This document shows, in pieces, positions 19,418 to 28,481 of a stretch of 64,000 nucleotides of DNA. The DNA is from Methanospirillum hungatei (GTDB lineage: Archaea > Halobacteriota > Methanomicrobia > Methanomicrobiales > Methanospirillaceae): contig NZ_CP077107.1 of the NCBI RefSeq assembly GCF_019263745.1, positions 434,001 through 498,000 on the forward strand, in the 5' to 3' direction. The stretch's first letter is position 1. Each line of letters begins with the position of its first letter. Both the position numbers and the translations under genes were made by a program. The notes beneath the pieces were generated by a model, which was given only the letters and a program-made list of their open reading frames with translations, did not search any database and was not told where the DNA came from.

Positions 19418-19612
19418 CAGAGCTCCATCTTCAAGTACCAAATTAATAGCAAAAAACCTGTAATGTGATATTAGTAAAAGGATTAGATATGAGTTATGAT
19501 GTGTTGATCAGAAAAGGAATTTTAGAAAAATTTATTAGATAGTTTACAATTTTTATTGTGTAATTATTTATTTTGTTCTAAACTTATAAAATCCAATAAT
19601 TAATCAAAGAAC

Positions 19613-20308
19613 CTAATCCGGACAGGATAACGGACAGGAACGTATGCACATCCCACACCGGAGACCACCAAGCGTTTGAAACATATACTCAGCACATGAT
19701 GAACGGGAAATTGTGCCGTCCTCATGAATTGCATGTGCTGGACATGCATCGATACAAGCGGTACAATTTTTGCATGAAGAATGTAAAAAAGTCGCAGATC
19801 TGGTTCCATGCTCTAGAAGAGCATCCGTTACAATCGCCATAAACCTGACTCGTGATCCATACTTTTCAGAAATAAAGAGATGATTTTTACCAAATGATCC
19901 TAACCCAGCACAAAATGCAGCATATTTCATTGAGAAATCAGCTTTTAAAGTTTTTTTATCTGCATACCAATAACCAAATTCGCTTCCTTCACTCGGTGCA
20001 ATACTCGCAAGAAAATTTTCTTCTTCCAATTTCCTGGCAATTTTGTATGATATGATCCTGAGGGTAGCAGTACCTGCCATAAGTGTATTTGTATATAATG
20101 CTCGTCCTTTCGGAAGAGGCATAAAGGCACCTTTCGGGATCATAACACCAATGAGAATAATTGATTGAAATTGTTCACTTATTTCAAGTGGACTATTACC
20201 TTGGTATTCTTGACCAGACAACTCTTTTGGATCTGCTATTCCAATAAGGTCTGCTCCCGATTCTTTTGCCATGATAATAATTTTATTTGTAAGGGTTACT
20301 GTATTCAT
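19613..20308 (-). CDS. 4Fe-4S double-cluster protein, QueG-like
   Basis: 231 residues. The C-terminal third holds a bacterial-ferredoxin-like pair of cluster motifs, CKNCTACIDACP and CGMCIRSCP, each completed by a further cysteine. The N-terminal part (KESGADLIGIADPKEL, LIGVMIPKGAF) resembles the substrate-binding half of epoxyqueuosine reductase (QueG). It is far shorter than true QueG (about 350-380 residues), and archaea do not make queuosine by that route, so the queuosine function should not be transferred. It is probably a cytoplasmic redox enzyme using a corrinoid-like or other cofactor. Confidence 0.75.
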   Translation of the reverse strand: MNTVTLTNKIIIMAKESGADLIGIADPKELSGQEYQGNSPLEISEQFQSIILIGVMIPKGAFMPLPKGRALYTNTLMAGTATLRIISYKIARKLEEENFLASIAPSEGSEFGYWYADKKTLKADFSMKYAAFCAGLGSFGKNHLFISEKYGSRVRFMAIVTDALLEHGTRSATFLHSSCKNCTACIDACPAHAIHEDGTISRSSCAEYMFQTLGGLRCGMCIRSCPLSCPD

Positions 20309-20447
20309 TGTATTCTGTTAGTCCTCTTATTGAATTATTTTTTATTATAGCTTAATCGCTCTACTTTATCATAACTATTGATTTTTGGGTAATATTCTCT
20401 ATAGTTAAGAAAATCATCTTAAAATTTTACTCATAATAATAGGTTGA

Positions 20448-20888
20448 TTATCGTAATCCGCGAGGACGTAAATGATAGTGCCCACGTTTTCGAATGATCC
20501 GCCGAACTGGAATCACCTTACAGGTTACATGATACAAATGTTCATACATATGGGTAGCTTCATTTTTTAGCACTGACTGTTCATTTTCTGTCCGATTATG
20601 GTATATTCCTATAGCCTCAATCGCTTTTTTCGCTTCTGCCTTCACATCCATATCTTTTTCAATCCGAATACGTTCCTGTATATCAGGAATAGCATCTTTC
20701 CATTTCATTTGTTTTAAATTCTGAAGTGCAATAATCCGGTATCTACGAAGTGGATGGTGAATATAACGAATCATAAGTTCAGCATACTGTTGTTCTGTAT
20801 AAAAACTATTCGTTGCACCACAGGAAGGGCAGCGGTATTGAAAAGAAGGGCTTACATGCCAGCAGGTAGAACAATAAAATGCTCCCAT
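20448..20888 (-). CDS. Zinc-ribbon protein with HEAT-like helical repeat
   Basis: 146 residues. The N-terminus has two CxxC pairs (CSTC and CPSC, separated by about 13 residues), which would form a zinc ribbon. The middle (LRRYRIIALQNLKQM, IPDIQERIRIEKD, VKAEAKKAIEAIG) looks like one or two HEAT/armadillo helical repeats, and the tail is basic (RRIIRKRGHYHLRPRGLR). The function is unknown. A zinc ribbon joined to helical repeats with a basic tail would fit a nucleic-acid or protein adaptor, but that is only an inference. No operon partner is evident. Confidence 0.6.
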   Translation of the reverse strand: MGAFYCSTCWHVSPSFQYRCPSCGATNSFYTEQQYAELMIRYIHHPLRRYRIIALQNLKQMKWKDAIPDIQERIRIEKDMDVKAEAKKAIEAIGIYHNRTENEQSVLKNEATHMYEHLYHVTCKVIPVRRIIRKRGHYHLRPRGLR

Positions 20889-21214
20889 ATTATAGAACCA
20901 ATGAATATTTCCGAGTATACAAAAATAAATTCAAAAGGATTTTCATTTGAATATACATGTAATCAATACATATCCTTCTCTGATATATCAGATATACTTT
21001 TTTATTATCGCGAGATAAATTTCCTAATCATGAAAAGATTCTATTCCTTAAAAGATTGAAATAAAATATATTTCTATCACAATTTCTTTGAATTTTTGTT
21101 TTCGTACTCACTGTATTGGAATATTTTTTAGTAATTTATGAAACTGTATATAAATAATTTTAAAGTTAATGAAATAATTATTCATTGCCACCTAAAAATC
21201 TGATAAAACAAGAG
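20889..21214. other. Intergenic region between the zinc-ribbon gene and tRNA-Glu
   Basis: About 325 bases without a supportable gene. The only structure I can point to is a perfect 14-base palindrome, TCTGATATATCAGA at 20979-20992, about 90 bases upstream of the zinc-ribbon gene's start. T-rich stretches near 21090-21140 could terminate the tRNA transcript, which runs leftwards. Confidence 0.3.
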
Positions 21215-21289
<75 letters not shown>

Positions 21290-21315
21290 GTGTGCCAATA
21301 TAGGTCTACCCGATC

Positions 21316-21328
21316 ACATAAAAAGGTT
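21316..21328 (-). promoter_or_regulatory. Possible TATA/BRE promoter of tRNA-Glu
   Basis: On the minus strand AACCTTTTTATGT lies about 30 bases before the tRNA 5' end, matching the spacing expected for an archaeal BRE-TATA element. It sits in the short gap after ilvE. It was identified by position and composition only. Confidence 0.35.
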
Positions 21329-21341
21329 TTGTCTCCAGATC

Positions 21342-22208
21342 TTATACGATCTGAGTTCCTTCCTTCTGAACCACGTTTTTGAACTGTTCCATACACTGAC
21401 GCGTGACAGGACCTGGCTTTCCAGTACCAATATCACGACCATCAATCCATGTAATCGGGGCCACCTCGGCCGCTGTTCCTGTAACAAAGACTTCATCTGC
21501 ACAATAGAGATCATAATATCCCATGTTGCGCTCAACTACAGAGAATCCGAGTGAGTTTGCAATCTCTATAGCGACCATCCGAGTAATCCCTCTTAGATTA
21601 TTCAATGTCGGCGGGGTGATAATTACTCCATTCTTTACAACAAAGATATTATCTCCTGATCCCTCTGAAACATATCCATTGGTGTCAAAAAAGATTGCTT
21701 CATCTCCACCCTTACAATTTGCCTCTATTTTAGCCAGAATATTATTCAGATAATTCAGACTTTTTACGTTTGGAGGGAGAGCTTCAGCTGGATTTCTCCG
21801 GACTGATACCGTGATGGCTTTTAGACCCTTTTCATATAAGTCTCCATACATGGCTCCCCATTCAACTGCCATGATAACAACACAGGCCTTTGAACATTTT
21901 CGTGGATCAAGCCCAAGATCTCCTACTCCACGACTCACGATAGGTCTGATATAAGCATCTTTGAGATTGTTTCGCTTACATGTTTCAATAATTGCAGCAG
22001 TCATCTCTTCTTTCGTGATCGGAACCTTCAAATCGATGGTTTTTGCAGAATCATAGAGTCGATCAAGATGTTCCTCAAGTCTGAATATTCGGCCGGAATA
22101 TGCACGAATACCTTCAAAAACTCCGTCACCATAGAGAAATCCATGATCAAAAACTGATACCTTTGCCTCCTCTTTGGGATAGAAATTCCCATCGATATAT
22201 ATCTGCAT
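21342..22208 (-). CDS. ilvE: Branched-chain amino acid aminotransferase
   Basis: A 288-residue PLP enzyme of fold type IV that makes leucine, isoleucine and valine from their 2-oxo acids with glutamate as donor. Landmarks: [23 protein letters not shown] at the N-terminus (split: the substrate loop is [11 protein letters not shown]), the catalytic lysine in VKSLNYLNN, the PLP glutamate region [11 protein letters not shown] and the terminal [11 protein letters not shown]. Full length. It follows cfbB by 84 bases on the same strand and may be the last gene of that transcript, although its function is unrelated to F430. Confidence 0.94.
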   Translation of the reverse strand: MQIYIDGNFYPKEEAKVSVFDHGFLYGDGVFEGIRAYSGRIFRLEEHLDRLYDSAKTIDLKVPITKEEMTAAIIETCKRNNLKDAYIRPIVSRGVGDLGLDPRKCSKACVVIMAVEWGAMYGDLYEKGLKAITVSVRRNPAEALPPNVKSLNYLNNILAKIEANCKGGDEAIFFDTNGYVSEGSGDNIFVVKNGVIITPPTLNNLRGITRMVAIEIANSLGFSVVERNMGYYDLYCADEVFVTGTAAEVAPITWIDGRDIGTGKPGPVTRQCMEQFKNVVQKEGTQIV

Positions 22209-22292
22209 ACCAAAGTATCTGACTCACTTTCTCTTAAAGGATCATCATTTTCGATCAGATCCATATCAAAAATAGAAGATCCCAGGTCTTCT

Positions 22293-23684
22293 TTAGTGTT
22301 GGTCACCTGAACAAGCGGATAAATAGGAGAAGAGAAGAGCACGAGAAGGGACCGGGTGCAGGTGTGTATATGAACCAATAACATTCTGCATAACAATCCC
22401 ATCATGTACCTTATCAATACCAAATCCCCGGTCAAGTTCATAAGCATAAGAAATTCCTGAATCCGGGTGAACGGTAGAATAGTGAAATGCATGACCTCGT
22501 ATAGGAAGTGATACATTTTTAGAAATAGGACATGAAGGAGTCGTTCTACCGGTTACATAGGTGACAACACGCTTTTTTGGAATAGTACAGGTTGCAGGAA
22601 GCACTCCAGTCATTTGAAAAGAATCACCGGTATGAAGACCTGAGAAATCCTGAAGAACTTCTATCTTTCTGCAAAGATACATAAGCCCGCCACATTCTGC
22701 CAATATAGGAACCCCATTTATTGCAAGCCGATTTATATCCTCAATCATCGCATGATTCTGAAATAATTCTCTACCATAATACTCTGGGTATCCACCGCCC
22801 AATATGTATCCGTCTGCATCAGGTAGTGTATCATGGATTGGTGAAAAAAATGTTATCTCATAACCTGCAGATTCAATTAAAGAGAACAAATCAGCATAAT
22901 AAAAATTGAAAGCCTCATCTCTGGCTATCCCAATAGTTCCCGATTTCTTACTTGTTTGTGGGGTGAAAAGATCTGGTATTTTTTTAGGGGATTCCAATTC
23001 ACGAGATAATGACATCAGGAGATCAAGATCAAGATGACTGCATATCATCTCTACTATCGATTCCACCCGGTTCAGGAATGGTTGGTCTTTTAATCCCTCT
23101 TCAAAAGGCACAAGGCCTAAATGACGCATAGTAAGATCCAGGTTATCTACCCGGGGGATTGCCCCAATTACTGGAATATTACAATAATGTTTGATAGCCT
23201 CGGTTGCTTTCCGGATATGTTTCTCGCCTCGTACATTATTGAGAATCACACCGGCAATGGTGACACCGGGATCAAACTTCATAAACCCATAAAGCAATGC
23301 AGCAGCACTGCGGGTTATACTTCTCGCATCAATTACCAAAATTATGGGGATTTGTAGCAGTTTAGCTATCGATGCAGTACTCCCGATATCATCAGTACTC
23401 TCTGCTCCTTCATAGAGACCACGTACACCTTCAATTATTGCAATATCTGCTCCAATGCAAGCATGTTTAAATACTGCATAGATTTCATCCTGACTCATTA
23501 CAAATGAATCTAGATTCCGGCAAAGACGACCGGTAACTCCCGTAAGGTATGACGGATCAATATAATCCATCCCGACTTTAAATGTCTGGACAGTCCATCT
23601 TTTGGCAAGTGCAGCAGCAATGGCAAGAGTAATGCTCGTTTTCCCTGATCCCGAACGATCTCCGGAAATCAGGAATGCTTTCAT
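22293..23684 (-). CDS. cfbB: Ni-sirohydrochlorin a,c-diamide synthase (CbiA-like)
   Basis: 463 residues. It amidates the a and c acetate side chains of Ni-sirohydrochlorin with glutamine and ATP during coenzyme F430 synthesis. The N-terminal P-loop domain has SGDRSGSGKTSI and EGVRGLYEG. The C-terminal class I glutamine amidotransferase-like domain has the nucleophile region LAECGGLMYL and a histidine in GHAFHYS. By sequence alone it could be the cobyrinate synthase CbiA; the neighbours cfbA, cfbE and cfbD point to CfbB. Its ATG overlaps the cfbD stop (ATGA). Confidence 0.92.
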   Translation of the reverse strand: MKAFLISGDRSGSGKTSITLAIAAALAKRWTVQTFKVGMDYIDPSYLTGVTGRLCRNLDSFVMSQDEIYAVFKHACIGADIAIIEGVRGLYEGAESTDDIGSTASIAKLLQIPIILVIDARSITRSAAALLYGFMKFDPGVTIAGVILNNVRGEKHIRKATEAIKHYCNIPVIGAIPRVDNLDLTMRHLGLVPFEEGLKDQPFLNRVESIVEMICSHLDLDLLMSLSRELESPKKIPDLFTPQTSKKSGTIGIARDEAFNFYYADLFSLIESAGYEITFFSPIHDTLPDADGYILGGGYPEYYGRELFQNHAMIEDINRLAINGVPILAECGGLMYLCRKIEVLQDFSGLHTGDSFQMTGVLPATCTIPKKRVVTYVTGRTTPSCPISKNVSLPIRGHAFHYSTVHPDSGISYAYELDRGFGIDKVHDGIVMQNVIGSYTHLHPVPSRALLFSYLSACSGDQH

Positions 23685-24745
23685 GCCATACTCCGAAGGA
23701 CAGCTCCAAATTCTGATTCAATAATTGACCGAACACCAAGAGTCTTAGGATGAAGATCTATTTCCACTACAACATGAGCATGTCCAAGATCTTTGAGAGG
23801 TGCAACCTGTCGTGGCCCATTCGTTATTGAGAAACATTCTATGCCATCAGTATATTTTTGTTCAATCGCATGAGGAACTCCGGTAAGTAAAGCAAAATCC
23901 GGATTTTCTTCCTGTATCCATTTCCCAAGAAGATCTCCGGTTGCTCCATATTCATCAAGAGCCCCCTGTTTTACGTATGAAAGACCTCCAGAATCCAGGT
24001 CACGAATTATACGCTCTGCATCACGTTTCACCTTTGGAAGACCACGCAATTCAAGGTTTGCAGAATACGAAATGTTCGCATTGGGAGCAATCTCATGAAA
24101 TGCTAGAAGACTATCAGCAAACATGTATGCAGTCTCTTTTTTTGCATTCATAATAGCCACTCCCTTCTTCCCTTCACGGATAAGTTCAACCAGCCTTTTC
24201 GCTACCAGGTGCTTTAAGTCACCTCGTGATGGTTCAATATATTCCTTCACCGCTGCACCACGAAGTCGTTCAACCTGATTTGCTGCCTTTAAAAGAACCT
24301 GTTGACGTGATAATTCATCATGAGTGATCCATCCAATGTCTGCTGCAGGTTTGAGTGTAGCTATAACTCCATCAATGTTTTCGGTAAAACCTGCATGGAT
24401 ATCTACTGCAATTGTCTCGGTTAGTACCCCTGAGTTATCTATTGCTGCCTGCAAATCTTCTCCGATGATCATAGATACACATGTTCCCATGACTGCCATC
24501 CGTTTTGGAGAAAATTTTTCTTCTGCATAAAGCAGAACATCTTCCAGCCGGGATTGTCCTCCGAACACAAATTCATTCTCTGCAAGTGAGGTTGTCAGGA
24601 CTCGCATTCCATCCTCTTCCAACAGTCGGGCATGTTTAAATGAACACCCGGAAGGGCCATGCAAAACAGCGACATCTACTTCAAGATCTCTGGCTGTATA
24701 AAGTGCAGCAACTATTGAACTGGGGCGGGGCTGTACATATTTCAT
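23681..24745 (-). CDS. cfbD: Ni-sirohydrochlorin a,c-diamide reductive cyclase, catalytic subunit (NifD-like)
   Basis: About 354 residues of the nitrogenase-component-1 family. With the NifH-like reductase CfbC it reduces and cyclises Ni-sirohydrochlorin a,c-diamide, forming the F430 ring system. It opens MKYVQPRPSSIVAALYT and has the family cysteine in HGPSGCSFKHA; later VMGTCVSMIIGEDL resembles the cluster and substrate region of NifD-like proteins. The start at 24745 is chosen because it overlaps the cfbE stop (TAATG); the open frame reaches 24802 but would intrude into cfbE. The partner cfbC is not in this window. Confidence 0.9.
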   Translation of the reverse strand: MKYVQPRPSSIVAALYTARDLEVDVAVLHGPSGCSFKHARLLEEDGMRVLTTSLAENEFVFGGQSRLEDVLLYAEEKFSPKRMAVMGTCVSMIIGEDLQAAIDNSGVLTETIAVDIHAGFTENIDGVIATLKPAADIGWITHDELSRQQVLLKAANQVERLRGAAVKEYIEPSRGDLKHLVAKRLVELIREGKKGVAIMNAKKETAYMFADSLLAFHEIAPNANISYSANLELRGLPKVKRDAERIIRDLDSGGLSYVKQGALDEYGATGDLLGKWIQEENPDFALLTGVPHAIEQKYTDGIECFSITNGPRQVAPLKDLGHAHVVVEIDLHPKTLGVRSIIESEFGAVLRSMA

Positions 24746-25959
24746 TATTTCCACCGTTTTACAGATAATAGAATAAGAGGATTTTTTAGACATTTTGCAC
24801 ATTTGATGCCTTCTTCAGAAGAGACAGCAAGGGTGCAGGTAATATCATAAGATTCACAAAACCCGATAATGTCGGTACTCATTATCCGTTTATCACCAGG
24901 TATAAGAATAACGGATTGAGGTCGAATTTTTTCAATTGATGATATAATTTCTTTGGTTGTAAAATTTTCACAAACTGATGCTGATTCCTGTCCAATAATA
25001 ATTGTAACTGGTTTATCACCAACTATTTCTTTTCCATAACGAAAAGAATCCATCGTAGTAGCTAAACAAGTGCCGCTGTTTGCATTATCAATAATTATAT
25101 AACCGTCTTCATGGAAAACTTCCATGCGACCTGGAAGGGCAGTAAATTCTGATAATTTATCTGGTTTAATTCCAAGGAGAAGAGCAGCACCAGCTGCCAG
25201 CATCAAAGGAGTCTGATAACCGGGGAGAGTCAGGAGAGGATTAGAAAATTCTCCGGTTATTCCTAAATAATTATAAAAAGCAGTTGACCCTTCAATAGTT
25301 ATCAGGTCTTTTGCAAAAATTGCACCTGTGTGTTGAAGCACAACACCGGGTGCAACCAGAACTTTCTCCATCACATGGGATTGTTCAGATTTTACTGTAA
25401 AGGCACTTCTTTTCTCATTCGCGATAGAATAATCAAGTCCTGAAGTGATAATCCCCAAGGATCCTATACCACAAAATCCGATTGAAATCTCTGCAATGAA
25501 CCATCCATTAGGAGGAATGAATGCAGATGTGGTTAATAGAGAAGCGGGTGTGATAGAATATCTTCCAATTACTTCCTTTTCAGGATATCTATACAGTCCG
25601 CTCGATGTCTGTAACAAACCAGGTCCCTGCATAAGAAATGCCAGAGCTGTTGCTGTCGTAGATTTTCCCTGTTTTCCGGTAATTTCGATAACAGGTTTCG
25701 AAAAATTGTTCCCCAGTATCCATCTTACAGCAGCATGATGAGATATTACCGGTGATGAAATCTCATGAAGAAGAGCGTAATCCGGATCTAGATGAACCGG
25801 AACGACCACAAGATCATACGATCGAGAACGTGCTATCTCGGGAATAATTCCTTCCTGACCACGATAGACATCAACCATATCTATATTATGACCAAGACGG
25901 GAGAGGTGATCAGCAATCACCTTTCCTCCATGGATAGTATCCAGAACAAGAATTTGCAT
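24745..25959 (-). CDS. cfbE: Coenzyme F430 synthase (Mur ligase-like)
   Basis: 404 residues, catalysing the last step of F430 synthesis, in which the propionate side chain of seco-F430 is activated by ATP and closed to the carbocyclic ring. The central Mur-ligase ATP-binding motif is EITGKQGKSTTATAL; later GRMEVFHEDGYIIIDNANSG corresponds to the C-terminal ligase domain. No UDP-sugar-binding domain is apparent, as expected for CfbE rather than a murein enzyme. It overlaps cfbA (TGATG at 25957-25961) and cfbD by one base. Confidence 0.9.
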   Translation of the reverse strand: MQILVLDTIHGGKVIADHLSRLGHNIDMVDVYRGQEGIIPEIARSRSYDLVVVPVHLDPDYALLHEISSPVISHHAAVRWILGNNFSKPVIEITGKQGKSTTATALAFLMQGPGLLQTSSGLYRYPEKEVIGRYSITPASLLTTSAFIPPNGWFIAEISIGFCGIGSLGIITSGLDYSIANEKRSAFTVKSEQSHVMEKVLVAPGVVLQHTGAIFAKDLITIEGSTAFYNYLGITGEFSNPLLTLPGYQTPLMLAAGAALLLGIKPDKLSEFTALPGRMEVFHEDGYIIIDNANSGTCLATTMDSFRYGKEIVGDKPVTIIIGQESASVCENFTTKEIISSIEKIRPQSVILIPGDKRIMSTDIIGFCESYDITCTLAVSSEEGIKCAKCLKNPLILLSVKRWK

Positions 25960-26360
25960 CAGATCAGGTCAAGTGCCGCCTTTGCGTTCTCCATCATGAG
26001 GTCTGCCAAGAGCGGATTTGGTCCGATAGGATCAGCGTATACGAGAGGGACTTCCTTGTTTGCGAGTGCAAAAAGACCTCGTTTCTGGCCAGCAGCAAGT
26101 CCGAGGATTCCAGGGATATCCTCATCTATATGAACTCCGCGGGCGAGGAAAAGGGGAACGACAGCAATACTGTCAACATTATCATTTCTGAACATATCAA
26201 GCGATTCTTTAATGGTTGGCTGGTTAAATTCCATAAATCCGCATCTGACGATATAGTCAGGGTGTTTCTGCTGAATTAGATCTGCAGTTTTTGTAATGAG
26301 ATCTTTATTGTATTCCTTTTTACTACCATGCCCTACCAGAAGAATTCCAGTTTTTGTCAT
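25959..26360 (-). CDS. cfbA: Sirohydrochlorin nickelochelatase (small CbiX-like)
   Basis: About 133 residues, a single chelatase half-domain that acts as a homodimer to insert Ni2+ (or Co2+) into sirohydrochlorin, the first committed F430 step. The N-terminus TGILLVGHGSKKEYN carries the first conserved histidine and VVPLFLARGVHIDEDIP the second. The ATG at 26360 is preferred over a GTG at 26381. It is the first gene of the cfb operon, facing a divergent promoter region shared with the marker-9 operon. Confidence 0.92.
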   Translation of the reverse strand: MTKTGILLVGHGSKKEYNKDLITKTADLIQQKHPDYIVRCGFMEFNQPTIKESLDMFRNDNVDSIAVVPLFLARGVHIDEDIPGILGLAAGQKRGLFALANKEVPLVYADPIGPNPLLADLMMENAKAALDLI

Positions 26361-26550
26361 TCTCAATAGGTACTCCTGCACGTAATAAAATAGTTACCAA
26401 ATGTTATACTCTTTAGAAATATGTATCAAGATCTTCTCATCTGGGATACATTCTTCATAATTATAGAAAAGTATTGTTCTGGTTTTTATTGAGAAACCAG
26501 AGAGAACCTTATACCCAAGTAGGATCGATGATTATGGACAAGGGTTACTA

Positions 26551-27654
26551 ATGGATACGAATTTCAATCTCTTTATCGGGGAAAAACTAATAAAAACTCC
26601 AATTGCTGTAGCCTGCATGGCAGGTATAACAGATGGTGCATATATTCGCAATGTCGCAGAACATATCGGTCTTGGAATAATAGGAGGTTATGCAATCGAT
26701 GACCTTACTATTCAGGCAGCACGAGCACTCTCTGATCAGGGAAGAGAAGAGTTTTTACCTAGAAATGTTGTGGAGGACATCAAAGGTCAGGTAGCGCTTA
26801 TTGAAGCATCTGGTGTTGTACCGGTAGTAAATATCAGGGCTTCGGAATCAGGGTCTTTGGCTGCCCTTGCTCAAGAGCTCGATAATTCAATAGTATATGA
26901 GATTGATGCACATTGCCGACAGCAACCTATGATAGATGCACGAAGTGGTGAATTTCTACTGCATCATCCGGAGGTTCTGATAGCTTATGTTCAGGCATTA
27001 AAAATATCTGGAGTTCTGGTATCGGTCAAGATACGCGCAGGAGTAGCATCAGATGATGTTGAATTATCCCGTCTTCTCTGGAAGGCCGGAGCAGATATCT
27101 TACATATCGACCTGATGGACTATGGTTATTCGTATCTGAAGAAAATTCGCGACGCATCACCAATTTTTATCATAGCAAATAATTCCATTAATACCTTTGA
27201 AAAAGCCAAAGACATGTTTGCTCATGGTGCAGATATGATATCACTGGCAAGAAAGTCAGATTCTGAAACACTTTCCTCTTTACGAGCACAAATAGCCCAA
27301 TATACAAAGGAACATGGCTGGTATAATGCCCCAAAACAATTGTGTCGTGGGGGAGATATTAGATCACTTGCCTTTTGTTGTATGCCGGTAAAACCATGCC
27401 CCCTTCTTCCCACCCTAGAAAAATACAAAATATCTCCTCAGGAGTTTGTCTCAATGAAGATGGAAGCTGTCAAAGGAACACCTCTTGAACAAGGAGCAAA
27501 TACCTGTTTTGGTAGTCTGGCATACTGCTGCAAAGATTCTACACCCTGTATGTTCCGCGATGCAACACTTCGGCAGGCAGGTCTAAAAAAATCTACTTAT
27601 ATGGATTTAAAGCGGGAAGTTTCCAAAAAATTACTAAAGAAAATTTTTTCATGA
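26551..27654 (+). CDS. Methanogenesis marker 9 protein: Dus-like TIM barrel plus eight-cysteine domain
   Basis: 367 residues. Residues 1-250 resemble the FMN-binding TIM barrel of tRNA-dihydrouridine synthase/NifR3 proteins (VACMAGITDGA, VKIRAGV, GADMISLARK). Residues 260-340 form the methanogen-restricted marker-9 domain with eight cysteines (265, 276, 277, 283, 319, 326, 327, 333) in two similar units, FCCMPVKPC and YCCKDSTPC. The family occurs essentially only in methanogens. Its role is unknown, with metal or Fe-S binding likely from the cysteines. The stop overlaps the next gene (ATGA). It is transcribed divergently from the F430 operon. Confidence 0.9.
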   Translation: MDTNFNLFIGEKLIKTPIAVACMAGITDGAYIRNVAEHIGLGIIGGYAIDDLTIQAARALSDQGREEFLPRNVVEDIKGQVALIEASGVVPVVNIRASESGSLAALAQELDNSIVYEIDAHCRQQPMIDARSGEFLLHHPEVLIAYVQALKISGVLVSVKIRAGVASDDVELSRLLWKAGADILHIDLMDYGYSYLKKIRDASPIFIIANNSINTFEKAKDMFAHGADMISLARKSDSETLSSLRAQIAQYTKEHGWYNAPKQLCRGGDIRSLAFCCMPVKPCPLLPTLEKYKISPQEFVSMKMEAVKGTPLEQGANTCFGSLAYCCKDSTPCMFRDATLRQAGLKKSTYMDLKREVSKKLLKKIFS

Positions 27655-28481
27655 TTCCCGAAATATCTAGAACTGAACGAGCCCAGCTTGCGATGACTTT
27701 AGAGGTATGTGCTTGGAATAAACCTGGAAATATAGATCGGTGTCATGATTATCCTGATACAAAACTGCAACATTTTCTTGCTTCAGTAATCTTTTGCAGA
27801 CCGGTTTTGGAAAAAGCAGAACAAAATAATGGTTCAATTGGAACACTCATCAAGGAGGCTACCATTCTTACCGGACGACATAAAGGTGGGAATACTCATT
27901 TTGGAGCTTTTATCCTTCTCATACCACTTCTTATGGGAGGAACAATACAAGAAGCTTACCGGCTTGTAAAAGAATCGACAATTGATGATGCACTGGATTT
28001 TTATGATGCTTTTGCACATACTGCCGTGAGGGTCAGAGAATCTGATGAACTGGATATCAATGATCCTCAGGCAAAAGAAGAACTAAAAAGCCGGGGAATG
28101 ACATTTTTTGATGTAATGAAATATTCTTCACCTCATGACCTGGTTGCTAAAGAAATAATATCTGGTTTTCCTCTCACCAGATATACAGCAGATCTTCTTT
28201 TTTCATCTCATAATGACAAATGTCAGATATCACAGGTATTTCTTACCCTCCTTTCTGAATATCCGGATACATTTATTGCAAAAAAATTTGGATCTCATGC
28301 ATCAGAAAAAGTTAGAGATATGGCAATTATGGTAAAGAAAGGATCTATGACTTTAGAAGAACTAGATAATTATTGTCTGATGAATGGATACAATCCCGGC
28401 TCCCTGGCAGATATTATGATATCAGGAATCTATATTGCTTTGGGAGAGGGGTGGCAGTGGGATCACGATTGTATCCAATAG
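27651..28481 (+). CDS. Triphosphoribosyl-dephospho-CoA synthase (CitG/MdcB) family protein
   Basis: 276 residues. The family makes the prosthetic-group precursor of citrate or malonate lyases from dephospho-CoA and ATP. Signature segments are CAWNKPGNIDRCHD, GRHKGGNTHFGAFILLIPLL and the acidic helix SDELDINDP. No citrate lyase or malonate decarboxylase gene is nearby, so the substrate here is probably different; homologs in methanogens are uncharacterised. It overlaps the marker-9 gene and also the following DUF447 gene, so the three probably form one operon. Confidence 0.85.
   Translation: MIPEISRTERAQLAMTLEVCAWNKPGNIDRCHDYPDTKLQHFLASVIFCRPVLEKAEQNNGSIGTLIKEATILTGRHKGGNTHFGAFILLIPLLMGGTIQEAYRLVKESTIDDALDFYDAFAHTAVRVRESDELDINDPQAKEELKSRGMTFFDVMKYSSPHDLVAKEIISGFPLTRYTADLLFSSHNDKCQISQVFLTLLSEYPDTFIAKKFGSHASEKVRDMAIMVKKGSMTLEELDNYCLMNGYNPGSLADIMISGIYIALGEGWQWDHDCIQ

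Noticed and set aside
19613-20308. Epoxyqueuosine reductase for tRNA queuosine
   Set aside because: The protein is much shorter than QueG and archaea do not use this step; only the cluster-binding fold is supported.
28373-28456. Upstream start of the DUF447 gene
   Set aside because: It would overlap the CitG-like gene by more than 100 bases; the family begins near INEVIV and a purine-rich site precedes the GTG at 28457.
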